DNA from: Dechloromonas sp.
Lineage (GTDB): Bacteria; Pseudomonadota; Gammaproteobacteria; Burkholderiales; Rhodocyclaceae
Length of the DNA: 14,902 bases
Direction of reading: 5' to 3'
Assembly: GCA_017302355.1 (NCBI GenBank)
Contig: JAFLDQ010000082.1
Span: 1-14,902, forward strand
The notes beneath the pieces are model-generated. The model ran no database searches. It worked only from the letters and a program-made list of their open reading frames with translations, and was not told the DNA's origin. Made by a program: the position numbers and the translations under genes. Every line of letters starts with the position of its first letter. Positions within the stretch are counted from its first letter, which is position 1. This document shows positions 1 to 6,239 of the stretch, piece after piece.

Positions 1-68
1 ACCCGCCTGGGTCGCTCCGCCATCGCCGCCGCCTGCTCGCTCACACGCTTCAGCATCGTTCCAGCCAT
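1..68 (-). CDS. Possible start of an unknown gene, running off the left edge
   Basis: An ATG at 68 on the minus strand opens a frame that stays open to the window edge (about 22 codons, beginning MAGTMLKRVSEQAAAMAERP). It lies 5 bases past the stop of the hsdS fragment on the same strand, so co-transcription is possible. A competing ATG at 81, in another frame, is also open to the edge and would overlap the hsdS stop. Neither has a good Shine-Dalgarno. The 68 frame has the more protein-like composition (Ala, Glu and Arg rich, as in an amphipathic helix). I do not recognise the product. Confidence 0.3.
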   Translation of the reverse strand, partial: MAGTMLKRVSEQAAAMAERPRR

Positions 69-73
69 GGCCG

Positions 74-412
74 CTACTCATTGAATTCTTCGCAGAATCT
101 GTCAAGACTGAAGTGGTTAGTGACTAATAGGTCTGCGACAGCCAGCACGCTCGAATCGCTCCACCCCTCCGGAATCTCCCGCTTCAGCGTGGCGTTGTAG
201 AGCATCTTGCCGCCGGAGGATTTGTAGGGTTTGCCGTGGGCGTCGGGGAAGTCGAACTGCACAAACCAGTAGTCGTACAGCGCCTTGGCCATCGCCTCCA
301 GTTCGGCGTTGATGCGGTTGTTGCAGTCGATTTTGGCGTCGAGGGCGCAGAGGACGGCGGCGATTTTTTGGCTCTTCCGGTAATTTCTACGGTAAGAAGA
401 GATGACCGACAC
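74..412 (-). pseudogene. hsdS: Internal fragment of type I restriction specificity subunit HsdS
   Basis: HsdS chooses the DNA target of a type I restriction-modification complex through two target-recognition domains (TRDs) joined by conserved helices. This 112-codon frame carries the signature of the central conserved region: QKIAAVL..LDAKI near residues 15-28, then NNRINAELEAMAK, the YDYWFVQFDFPD stretch, KPYKSSGGKM, and LKREIPEGW, which normally leads into the second TRD. Upstream of QKIAAVL the residues do not look like an HsdS TRD. After EIPEGWS the frame continues only about 30 residues and stops. Whole HsdS proteins have roughly 400 residues, so most of both TRDs is missing. The fragment follows the broken hsdR on the same strand but in another frame. 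The only start is a GTG at 412 without a ribosome site. It cannot give a working specificity subunit by itself. Confidence 0.8.
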
Positions 413-2448
413 CCGCGGGTGAGCGCCTGCAACAGGTTGTGCGCCTTGATGATGCGGCCAAGGTAGAGCTTTTTCAGGCGCTTGGCATCAAAGCCGGTAA
501 GCAGCATGTTGTAGACAAACAGCAGGTCGATCTTGCCGGCCTTGAAGTCTTCCACCCAATCTTTGCGCTCGTCTTTGCTGCCGACATCGTGCAGGATGAG
601 CGCGGCGGTTTTGGCGCGGTTTTCCAGCAGGGTGCGGGCGGCGTAGCTGTCGGGTTGGGCTGCGGCGATCAGAGCTTGTGCGGAGTCGTGCACGGCATAG
701 GCGGGTGTGGGCTGTGCCGCGTACACCGCCGCAAAGATGCGGAACATCTCGCGCGCCTGTTCGGCGCTGTCGCAGATCACCATGCCGCCGATACTGGCGT
801 CACCCAGAGCGCTACGGCTCTTCTCGAAGTCGTGCACGATGTAGTCGAGCATGGGCTCGACAAATTTCGGGTGTGAGTAGATGAGCTTGCGGTCGATGTC
901 GCCTTGCTGCAGCTTGACGGCGGCAAGCGCTTCTTGCAGCGAGAGCTTGTAGTTGGTGGCGATTTCTTCGCGGATCAGGCGCAGGGTGTAGCCATCGGCG
1001 ATGGAGGCGTTGTAGTAGTACTTGTGAATGTAATCGCCGAACAGGGCGCGCGAGTTGTAGTCATCGCCCAAGAGCGGCGTGCCGGTGAGGCCGATCTTGA
1101 TGGCGTTGCGGTCGGACTGGCTGAGGTTGGCCAGAAAGCTGCCCTGCGGGTTGTAGCTGCGGTGCACCTCGTCCAGAAAATAGACGCGCTGGATGCTGAA
1201 ATCGTAATCCTCGGCGCGGACTACGTCCGGGTCGTCCTGGAATTTCTGGATGTTGACCACGGTGATTTCGGGCTTGCCGCTGTGGTTGTGCAGCACCTGC
1301 GTGGTTTTGATGTCGCGGGCAAAGGCGTCGCGGCTGTCGATGGTGTGTACCACCAGCCCGCGCCCGGCAAATTCTCGTTGCGCCTGTGTGGCCAGATCCA
1401 GCCGGTCCACGATGAAGTAGAACTTGGGGATGACGCCCTGGCGCTGGAAGTAATCGGTGAGGAAGCGGGTGTTGTAGTAGGCCAGCGCGGTTTTGCCGCT
1501 GCCCTGCGTGTGCCAGATGATGCCTTTCTTGACCCCGGCATTCAGCTTTTTCTCGATGGCCTTGGTGGCAAACAGCTGGGGGTAGCGCATGACGTGCTTG
1601 TGCAGGCCGTCGCTTTCATTGACGTAGGCCAACGCAAAGCGCAGCAGGAAAGCCAATCGGTCCCGGCTGAACAAGGACGTGCAAATGCGGTTGGTGGGTG
1701 TATCCGGCGACTTGTTGGTTAAAAATTCCGGGCTGTGCTTGATGACGTTGAGGTTGTTGTCGCGCAGCACCTCGTTTTCGAATCCGTCGTCTTCAACGGC
1801 CAGGAGTTGGGTAAGGTCCAGCGTTTCTTCTTCGCGGAAATAGTTGAAGATCGGCGCGTCGTAGGATGGGCTGGCGTAGAACGCGCCCTCGATGGGCTGC
1901 GGCGAGCCATCCTCGTACTCCATGTTGTTGGAGAACACCATCAACTGCGTGATGTTGATGAAGCGCCGGAATTTGGGATTGCGGCTGCGCGTGATGATGC
2001 GGTTGCGTTCGGCCAGCACACCTTCGCGGTTGTTGGGCTTCTTGACCTCGATAAAGGCCAGCGGCATGCCGTTGATGAGCAGGGTGATGTCGGGCCGGAA
2101 CTCGTCATCACCGTTTTTGCAGGTCAGTTCCGTGACGACGTGGAAGCTGTTGTTGTTGAAGTCTTCGAAGTCGATCAGGCGGATGCCCGAGCGCTCGGTG
2201 AGCCTGTCGTAAAACGCTTTGCCGAGGTCTTCGTTATCCAGCAGCAATTTGACATCGGCCAGCAGGCGGGTGACGTCATCCGCACTCAATTCAGGATTGA
2301 TGCGGCCGATGGCTTCATTGAAAAGTGCCGGAAAGATGTTGGTGTCGATATCCCAAACGGCATCCTTCAGGGACAGATAGCGGTAGCCCAGCCGCATCAG
2401 GTGCAGGATGCACGGAATCTTGACCCGAGAGTCTTCGCTGAAAACCAC
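184..2448 (-). pseudogene. hsdR: Type I restriction subunit HsdR, truncated inside helicase motif VI
   Basis: HsdR is the ATP-driven translocase and nuclease of type I restriction complexes. Counting from the GTG at 2448, a PD-(D/E)xK nuclease site is seen (D120, E134-V-K136). Walker A HTQGSGKT is at 313-320, the DEVH box at 426-429 and TGTP at 455-458. Homology runs to HNLLQALTR at about residue 678 (base 415), where family members continue VNRPY, the rest of motif VI, and then several hundred more residues. Here the frame instead runs out of phase through the hsdS fragment for about 76 meaningless residues and stops at 184. Full-length relatives have about 1000 residues. The GTG start is chosen because the family begins (M)VFSEDSRVKIP and a GAGGGGAG ribosome site lies just upstream, overlapping the stop of the toxin gene; TTG at 2451 is the alternative. 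Losing half of motif VI and the C-terminal part should abolish translocation, so this is probably inactive. Confidence 0.88.
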
Positions 2449-2458
2449 CAAGCTCCCC

Positions 2459-2947
2459 TCAGTCTCTTTCCGCAACCCATGCCGGCAGAAACAGTAGCAG
2501 CGGATTATCCGGCGCGGCCTCGAAACCGAAACGGCGGTAATACCCAGCCGCCTGCTCATCAATCGCATCGACGAACAAGCCGATCCCGCCCGCTTCGGCA
2601 TAGATGCGCCGCGCACGCGTCAGGGCGTCGATCAGCAACAGTTCGCCCAGCCCCTTGCCCTGGTATTGCCGATCAACTGCCAGCCGGCCCAACCGCACGC
2701 CAGGGATGCGGCGCGGCAGCTTCTTGCGCCAGACATCCGGCAAATGCCGGCTTTCGAGTTCGGCCAAGGTCAGCGCGTAGTAGGCACAAACGCGGGCCGG
2801 CTCAATCTCACGAATGGCGACGAAGGTTTTCGACAGCCCTTTGTCCTGGTGCTGGCGCGCAACCTGCCGCAGCCAATCATTCAGTTCTTGGCGACCGCAG
2901 TCGAACGCCTGCCGGTCATGGCTCCCAGCTAAAGGTAGTACCTGCAT
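2459..2947 (-). CDS. GNAT acetyltransferase toxin, TacT-like
   Basis: This 162-residue protein matches the TacT family of GNAT toxins. Known members acetylate the amino group of aminoacyl-tRNAs with acetyl-CoA and block translation in the cytoplasm. Visible hallmarks are the N-terminal FDCGRQELNDWL segment (about 15-26), the acetyl-CoA pyrophosphate loop in RLAVDRQYQGKGLGELLL (about 88-105), and the AGYYRRFGF motif near 134-142, whose tyrosine is the usual catalytic residue. Length is normal for the family. The start at 2947 lies inside the antitoxin gene (32-base overlap), the classical antitoxin-first, translationally coupled layout. The gene appears intact. Its stop codon (2459-2461) merges with the ribosome site of hsdR, so toxin and restriction gene are probably on one transcript. 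The exact tRNA target cannot be read from sequence. Confidence 0.88.
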   Translation of the reverse strand: MQVLPLAGSHDRQAFDCGRQELNDWLRQVARQHQDKGLSKTFVAIREIEPARVCAYYALTLAELESRHLPDVWRKKLPRRIPGVRLGRLAVDRQYQGKGLGELLLIDALTRARRIYAEAGGIGLFVDAIDEQAAGYYRRFGFEAAPDNPLLLFLPAWVAERD

Positions 2948-3227
2948 CGTCTCGCCTGGCTTTTTGATAACGCTTCATGGCAGCCTTCAGCTTGGCATTT
3001 GGCTTGGACGGGTTTTCCATCAAATCGAGAAGCCAGTTCCAGTCGCGCGGACTGAGGCGGATGATCTCCTCACGCTCGATGACTTCCTGGGCTTCTTTCA
3101 ACGCAGCCTGCACCAGAAACTGATTGACCGTCGCGCCGGTCAGTTCGGCGGCCCGGCAAAGCGTCTCGTACACCTCATGCGGAACCCGAGCGCCGATACG
3201 GTCTTGCTTGGCAACTGCGGTACCCAT
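2916..3227 (-). CDS. DUF1778 ribbon-helix-helix antitoxin, TacA-like
   Basis: The 103-residue partner of the GNAT toxin. The first half (RIGARVPHEVYETLCRAAEL through the LVQAALKEAQEVIE helix) has the ribbon-helix-helix pattern of DUF1778/TacA antitoxins, which bind their own promoter as dimers. The second half (LSPRDWNWLLDLMENP followed by a Lys-rich helix) corresponds to the toxin-binding tail that blocks the acetyl-CoA site. The ATG at 3227 is preferred over the upstream TTG at 3242 because GGAGG sits five bases before it. Its 3' end overlaps the toxin start by 32 bases. By family precedent the complex represses its own promoter in the 3228-3372 gap; no clear operator palindrome could be identified there. 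It appears intact. Confidence 0.88.
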   Translation of the reverse strand: MGTAVAKQDRIGARVPHEVYETLCRAAELTGATVNQFLVQAALKEAQEVIEREEIIRLSPRDWNWLLDLMENPSKPNAKLKAAMKRYQKARRDDAGTTFSWEP

Positions 3228-3372
3228 ATCAACCTCCAACAATCATCTGAGCGTCCAGTCTATCATTGTCGCCATTCTGACGCCAGCATGTCATGGCAAT
3301 CAGAAGTGGCTTGGCTTCCTGATCAAACAGCGCCTGAATGATGGCGTCGTCAATCACCACCCGGAGCCCACG
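3228..3372. other. Divergent intergenic region between antitoxin and small plus-strand ORF
   Basis: About 145 bases without a credible gene, lying between two divergently oriented genes, so it should hold both promoters. The GGAGG of the antitoxin is at 3233-3237 (complement strand). A GATAGA-like -10 candidate for the antitoxin is present near 3258-3264 on the minus strand, but no good -35 accompanies it. No convincing promoter was found for the plus-strand ORF. Confidence 0.35.
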
Positions 3373-3585
3373 ATGAACGCCAAGCCAACCACTCTCGACG
3401 CCTACCTCGCCCGTACTGCCGCCATCCACGCCAAGCTGGAACGGCTGCAACGACTCGCCGACGACCACTTCGGTCATGACCCCGACGCCATCCGTTGGGG
3501 CCACGTCGGTGACCTCGGGCGGGTGGAGGCCGAGCTGGATGAACTGCTGGCGATCTTCGACGGCGACGAGTGGCGTCGCCGCTGA
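3373..3585 (+). CDS. Small hypothetical protein of a recombinase-type mobile module
   Basis: A 70-residue protein beginning MNAKPTTLDAYLARTAAIHA. The ATG at 3373 has GGAG six bases upstream (3363-3366), which decides the start. The sequence is mostly helical and charged: a helix with KLERLQRLADDHFG, then a VGDLGRVEAELDELLAIF helix and a basic end. I cannot assign a function. Its end overlaps the next gene by 16 bases, so the two are probably translated together. Such small ORFs are, to my recollection, found beside serine-recombinase genes in proteobacterial prophages and islands; that is recollection, not something proved here. No recombinase catalytic domain is present in the window. Confidence 0.6.
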   Translation: MNAKPTTLDAYLARTAAIHAKLERLQRLADDHFGHDPDAIRWGHVGDLGRVEAELDELLAIFDGDEWRRR

Positions 3586-3887
3586 ACCCTGGCCAACCGC
3601 TGTCCGTCGACGCGAATTTGATGGCGGCGCTGGCGAAGGCATTCTTCTGGCAGGAACTCATCGATTCGGGCCGTGTGAAGAACATGACCGAACTGGCCAA
3701 GGCCGAGAAGATCGGGCTGGCGCGGATGCAGAAGATGCTCAAGCTCGCCCGACTGGCTCCCGACATCGTCGAGGACATTGCGCGTGGTCGGCAGCAGGTG
3801 GGACTGTCGTTGCGGCTCTTCGTCGAAAATCCGTTGCCGGATGACTGGAACGCGCAACGCGGCGTGATCGGCGGGCTGGCCAGTTGA
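3570..3887 (+). CDS. Small HTH protein resembling the C-terminal domain of serine recombinases
   Basis: A 105-residue protein starting at a GTG that overlaps the previous gene by 16 bases. Residues about 30-75 (VKNMTELAKAEKIGLARMQKMLKLARLAPDI, given here in part) have the pattern of a helix-turn-helix followed by LAPDIVEDIARGRQ. The same pattern occurs near the C-terminus of many large serine recombinases (ELAEAEGVS..YVSRVLRLALLAPDIVEAIL..G). The protein ends in PLPDDWNAQR, again like those tails. The catalytic resolvase domain and zinc-ribbon are absent, so this is either a stand-alone DNA-binding protein of the same module or a remnant of a deleted recombinase. A ribosome site is weak, which fits coupling to the gene before it. 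GC content is between that of the restriction locus and the core genome. Confidence 0.6.
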   Translation: MASPLNPGQPLSVDANLMAALAKAFFWQELIDSGRVKNMTELAKAEKIGLARMQKMLKLARLAPDIVEDIARGRQQVGLSLRLFVENPLPDDWNAQRGVIGGLAS

Positions 3888-4110
3888 CCGTGAGAATACG
3901 TTCGAAACCCGACCGCTATGCGTTGTGGAGTGCAAACTACCGCCAGAAAACCCGCATGATTACAGGGTGTCGAGCCTTGACCGGGCTAGACAAAAACAGA
4001 GAAAAGAGAGGAATTTCGGTGGCCGGCGGGGCGAAATCGGGGCCGACCGGCGATCACGGAAATTCACACCGCCCGCGAAACCCCGCCTGTGCTGGCCCTT
4101 CGCGGGGCGT
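3888..4110. other. Non-coding junction between accessory block and tRNA operon
   Basis: No gene is supported. The stretch contains an A-rich segment (about 3990-4015) and then GC-rich sequence. An inverted repeat has arms at 4072-4079 and 4099-4106 (8 bp, 19-base loop), just beyond the tRNA terminator when read on the minus strand, and may act as a back-up stop. I searched by eye for a second copy of the tRNA-Lys 3' end, as expected for an att site, and found none here. Confidence 0.4.
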
Positions 4111-4139
4111 GAAAAAGGCCAGCGCGAAGTCTGGCCTTT
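4111..4139 (-). terminator. Rho-independent terminator of the tRNA-Lys operon
   Basis: On the minus strand, AAAGGCCAG (4139-4131) pairs perfectly with CTGGCCTTT (4122-4114) across an 8-base loop. A run of five T follows (4116-4112). It begins six bases past the encoded CCA end of tRNA-Lys(CUU), exactly where the tRNA transcript should end. Confidence 0.85.
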
Positions 4140-4144
4140 GAAAA

Positions 4145-4220
4145 TGGTGGGGCGCCAGAGATTCGAACTCTGGACCTACGGATTAAGAGTCCGCTGCTCT
4201 ACCAACTGAGCTAGCGCCCC
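4145..4220 (-). tRNA. tRNA-Lys (anticodon CUU)
   Basis: A 76-base cloverleaf on the minus strand. The acceptor stem GGGGCGC pairs with GCGCCCC, followed by discriminator A and a gene-encoded CCA (4147-4145). The D-arm has TAGCTCAGTTGGTAGAGC, the anticodon stem GGACTCTTAATCC has a CTCTTAA loop giving anticodon CUU, and the T-arm contains GTTCGAATC. It reads AAG codons. The upstream tRNA-Lys(UUU) lies 17 bases away and shares its promoter. The 3' end faces the accessory block at 1-4110. Confidence 0.97.
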
Positions 4221-4237
4221 GGGTTTCCCTTCAGGAC

Positions 4238-4313
4238 TGGTGGGTCGGCCGAGATTCGAACTCGGGACCAGCGGATTAAAAGTCCGATGCTCTACCGGCT
4301 GAGCTACCGACCC
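4238..4313 (-). tRNA. tRNA-Lys (anticodon UUU)
   Basis: A 76-base cloverleaf on the minus strand. The acceptor stem GGGTCGG pairs with CCGACCC, with discriminator A and an encoded CCA (4240-4238). The D-arm is TAGCTCAGCCGGTAGAGC, the anticodon stem-loop GGACTTTTAATCC gives UUU, and the T-arm contains GTTCGAATC. It reads AAA and, by wobble, AAG. It is first in the two-tRNA operon behind a consensus promoter. Acceptor and T-stems differ from the neighbouring tRNA-Lys, so this is a true isoacceptor pair, not a recent duplication. Confidence 0.97.
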
Positions 4314-4330
4314 GGCCAAGGGGAGCGCGG

Positions 4331-4359
4331 ATTATAGGGACGCGGTGAAATGCTGTCAA
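4331..4359 (-). promoter_or_regulatory. Perfect consensus sigma-70 promoter of the tRNA-Lys operon
   Basis: On the minus strand, TTGACA (4359-4354) and TATAAT (4336-4331) are separated by exactly 17 bases. The stretch between the -10 and the expected start is GC-rich (CCGCGCTCC), like the discriminators of stringently controlled stable-RNA promoters. The first tRNA begins at 4313, leaving a leader of about 11 bases. Confidence 0.93.
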
Positions 4360-4421
4360 CGAACAGGACGGCGCTTCGAGTATTGGGAGGCGTCCCCGTT
4401 CGCGCAGCGGCTTCGTCCGGA

Positions 4422-4451
4422 TTGTGCTGTTCAGGAAATGTCTTCTAGAAT
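4422..4451 (+). promoter_or_regulatory. Probable mscS promoter
   Basis: TTGTGC (4422-4427) and TAGAAT (4446-4451) with an 18-base spacer. The -10 matches consensus at five of six positions; the -35 is weak. The mscS start codon lies 64 bases downstream. Only sequence resemblance supports it. Confidence 0.45.
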
Positions 4452-4515
4452 GAGCACGGCACGCTGATTCCTGGCCGGAACTCGACGTGTTTCCCCCTTC
4501 TGATGGAGAAAATGC

Positions 4516-5340
4516 ATGAACAAGGAAGATATTTCGCGCTGGCAGGACCTCATTCTGACCACTGCAACCGATGTGGGTCTCAAGATACTGGCGGCAGTCG
4601 CATTCTGGGTGATCGGCCGCTGGCTGATCGGTGTCGCGGTGAACATGGTGCGCGGGTCCCTGGAGCGCCAGAAGGTCGATCCGACCGTGTTGCGTTACGT
4701 CGGCTCGATCGTCACGGTGACCTTGAACATTCTGCTGGTCATCGGCATCCTCGGTTACTTCGGTATCCAGACGACGACCTTCGCTGCCTTGATCGCCGCG
4801 GCCGGCGTCGCCATCGGCATGGCCTGGTCGGGACTGCTGGCCCATTTCGCCGCGGGAGCCTTCCTGGTCGTGTTGCGGCCGATGAAGGTCGGCGACTTCG
4901 TGACGGTTGCCGGCGTGACCGGAACGGTCACCGAACTCGGGCTGTTCACGACCGTCATCAACACGCCGGATAACGTGCAGACGATCATCGGCAACAACAA
5001 GGTGTTCAGCGACACGATTCAGAATTTCACGGTCAACCCCTTCCGCCGCGTCGATCTCAAGTGCCAGCTTTCCGGCGCCGCCGATCATCAGGCGGCGATG
5101 GCGCTGCTGCGCGCGAAGATCGCGACGATTCCGAACGTGCTGGCCGAACCCAAGGTCGATGTCGAGATCCTCGATTTCACGCTGGTTGGTCCGGTGCTGG
5201 CGGTGCGTCCGTATTGCCACACCGACCATTATTGGCAGGTCTATTTCGACACCAACAGGATGATCCGCGAAGCGCTGGGCGAAGCCGGCTTCCCGGCGCC
5301 GATGCCGGCACAGAATGTGATCGTCACCCAGGCTGCCTGA
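4516..5340 (+). CDS. mscS: Small-conductance mechanosensitive channel, MscS family
   Basis: Forms a heptameric inner-membrane channel that opens under membrane tension and releases solutes after a drop in osmolarity. At 274 residues it is the short, E. coli MscS-like type. Three hydrophobic segments are visible (about 20-42, 62-84 and 87-120). The third is the Gly/Ala-rich pore helix, AAAGVAIGMAWSGLLAHFAAG, which runs into the family motif RPMKVGDFV (121-129). The beta domain follows (GVTGTVTELGLFTTVI..PDN), then NNKVFSDTIQNFT and the C-terminal alpha-beta cage. The ATG at 4516 is preceded by GGAG at 4505-4508. It stands alone between a divergent tRNA operon and a convergent metF, with its own promoter and terminator. 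The 'MN..' start and normal length give no sign of damage. Confidence 0.95.
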   Translation: MNKEDISRWQDLILTTATDVGLKILAAVAFWVIGRWLIGVAVNMVRGSLERQKVDPTVLRYVGSIVTVTLNILLVIGILGYFGIQTTTFAALIAAAGVAIGMAWSGLLAHFAAGAFLVVLRPMKVGDFVTVAGVTGTVTELGLFTTVINTPDNVQTIIGNNKVFSDTIQNFTVNPFRRVDLKCQLSGAADHQAAMALLRAKIATIPNVLAEPKVDVEILDFTLVGPVLAVRPYCHTDHYWQVYFDTNRMIREALGEAGFPAPMPAQNVIVTQAA

Positions 5341-5364
5341 GTCCGGATCGGCAGCGCAAGGAAG

Positions 5365-5389
5365 AAGCCCGCGAAAAGCGGGCTTTTTT
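5365..5389 (+). terminator. Rho-independent terminator of mscS
   Basis: AAGCCCGC (5365-5372) pairs with GCGGGCTT (5378-5385) over a GAAAA loop, with six T at 5384-5389. It lies 25 bases past the mscS stop. Read on the minus strand the T-tract is poorer, but the hairpin may also help stop the convergent metF transcript. Confidence 0.9.
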
Positions 5390-5414
5390 GCCGGTCGACC
5401 GTGACAGCCCGCGG

Positions 5415-6239
5415 TCAGCCGAGGCGGCGGCAGATTTCGCTGGTCAGCGCCGACTGGTTCATGGAGTAGAAGTGCAGGCCGGGGGCGCCGCCCGCGAGCA
5501 GGCGTTCGCACAGTTCGGTGACGACGTCGAGGCCCAGGGCGCGGATCGAGTCGGCATCGTCGCCGTAGCTCTCGAATTTCTTGCGCATCCAGCGCGGGAT
5601 TTCGGCGCCGCAGGCATCGGAAAAGCGCGCCAGCTTGGTGAACCCGACGATCGGCATGATGCCGGGCACGATGGGCACATCGACGCCCAGCGCCCGGGCC
5701 TGGTCGACGAAATGGAAATAGGCGTCGGCGTTGTAGAAATACTGCGTGATCGCCGAATTGGCGCCGGCCCTGACCTTGCGCGCGAAGGCCGCGAGGTCGG
5801 CCTTGGGGCTCCTGGCCTGCGGGTGCCATTCCGGGTAGGCGGCGACTTCGATGCTGAACCAGTCGCCGGTTTCCTCGCGAATGAATTCGACCAGTTCGTT
5901 GGCGTGACGGAATTGGCCGGCCTGCGCCATGCCCGAGGGCAGGTCGCCGCGCAGGGCGACGGTGCGCTTGATGCCGGCGGCCCGGTAGCCGTCGAGGATT
6001 TCGCGAATGCTGTCGCGCGTCGACCCGATGCAGGAGATGTGCGGCGCGGCGGGAAAGCCTTGGGCGGCGATCTCCTTGACCACGGTGAAGGTGCGTTCGC
6101 GCGTCGCCCCGCCGGCGCCGTAGGTGACCGAGAAGAAGGCCGGCTGTAGCTCGGCGAGCCGGGCCCAGGTGGCGCGCAGCTTTTCCATGCCTTCCGGCGT
6201 CTGCGGGGGAAAGAACTCGATGGAGATTTCAGGTTTCAT
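5415..6239 (-). CDS. metF: Methylenetetrahydrofolate reductase
   Basis: FAD enzyme that reduces 5,10-methylene-THF to 5-methyl-THF, the methyl donor used by methionine synthase. At 274 residues it has the usual size of the bacterial single-domain enzyme. Visible landmarks: IEFFPPQ (7-13) with the conserved glutamate E8, VTYGAGG (38-44), the PHISCIG strand (66-72), the ALRGDLP loop (95-101) that packs on the flavin, and ITQYFYNADAYFHFVD and PIVPGIMPI segments further on. Its ATG overlaps the tlyA stop as ATGA (6239-6236), so translation is probably coupled. It is the last gene of the ahcY-tlyA-metF unit and closes the methyl cycle together with metK and ahcY. No damage seen. Confidence 0.97.
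   Translation of the reverse strand: MKPEISIEFFPPQTPEGMEKLRATWARLAELQPAFFSVTYGAGGATRERTFTVVKEIAAQGFPAAPHISCIGSTRDSIREILDGYRAAGIKRTVALRGDLPSGMAQAGQFRHANELVEFIREETGDWFSIEVAAYPEWHPQARSPKADLAAFARKVRAGANSAITQYFYNADAYFHFVDQARALGVDVPIVPGIMPIVGFTKLARFSDACGAEIPRWMRKKFESYGDDADSIRALGLDVVTELCERLLAGGAPGLHFYSMNQSALTSEICRRLG

Noticed and set aside
381..390. TAATTTCTAC, like the end of a Cas12a CRISPR repeat
   Set aside because: Only ten bases, a single copy, no repeat-spacer pattern and no cas genes.
1735..2967. 410-codon plus-strand open frame opposite hsdR and the toxin gene
   Set aside because: Antisense to recognised HsdR motifs and to the GNAT toxin; no family resemblance.
1..4110. att repeat of the tRNA-Lys 3' end
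   Set aside because: By-eye search for the T-arm and acceptor sequence found no second copy except in the neighbouring tRNA-Lys gene.
4276..5829. 517-codon minus-strand open frame across the tRNA, mscS and metF
   Set aside because: It crosses a tRNA gene, a promoter and two recognised genes; composition is that of a shadow.
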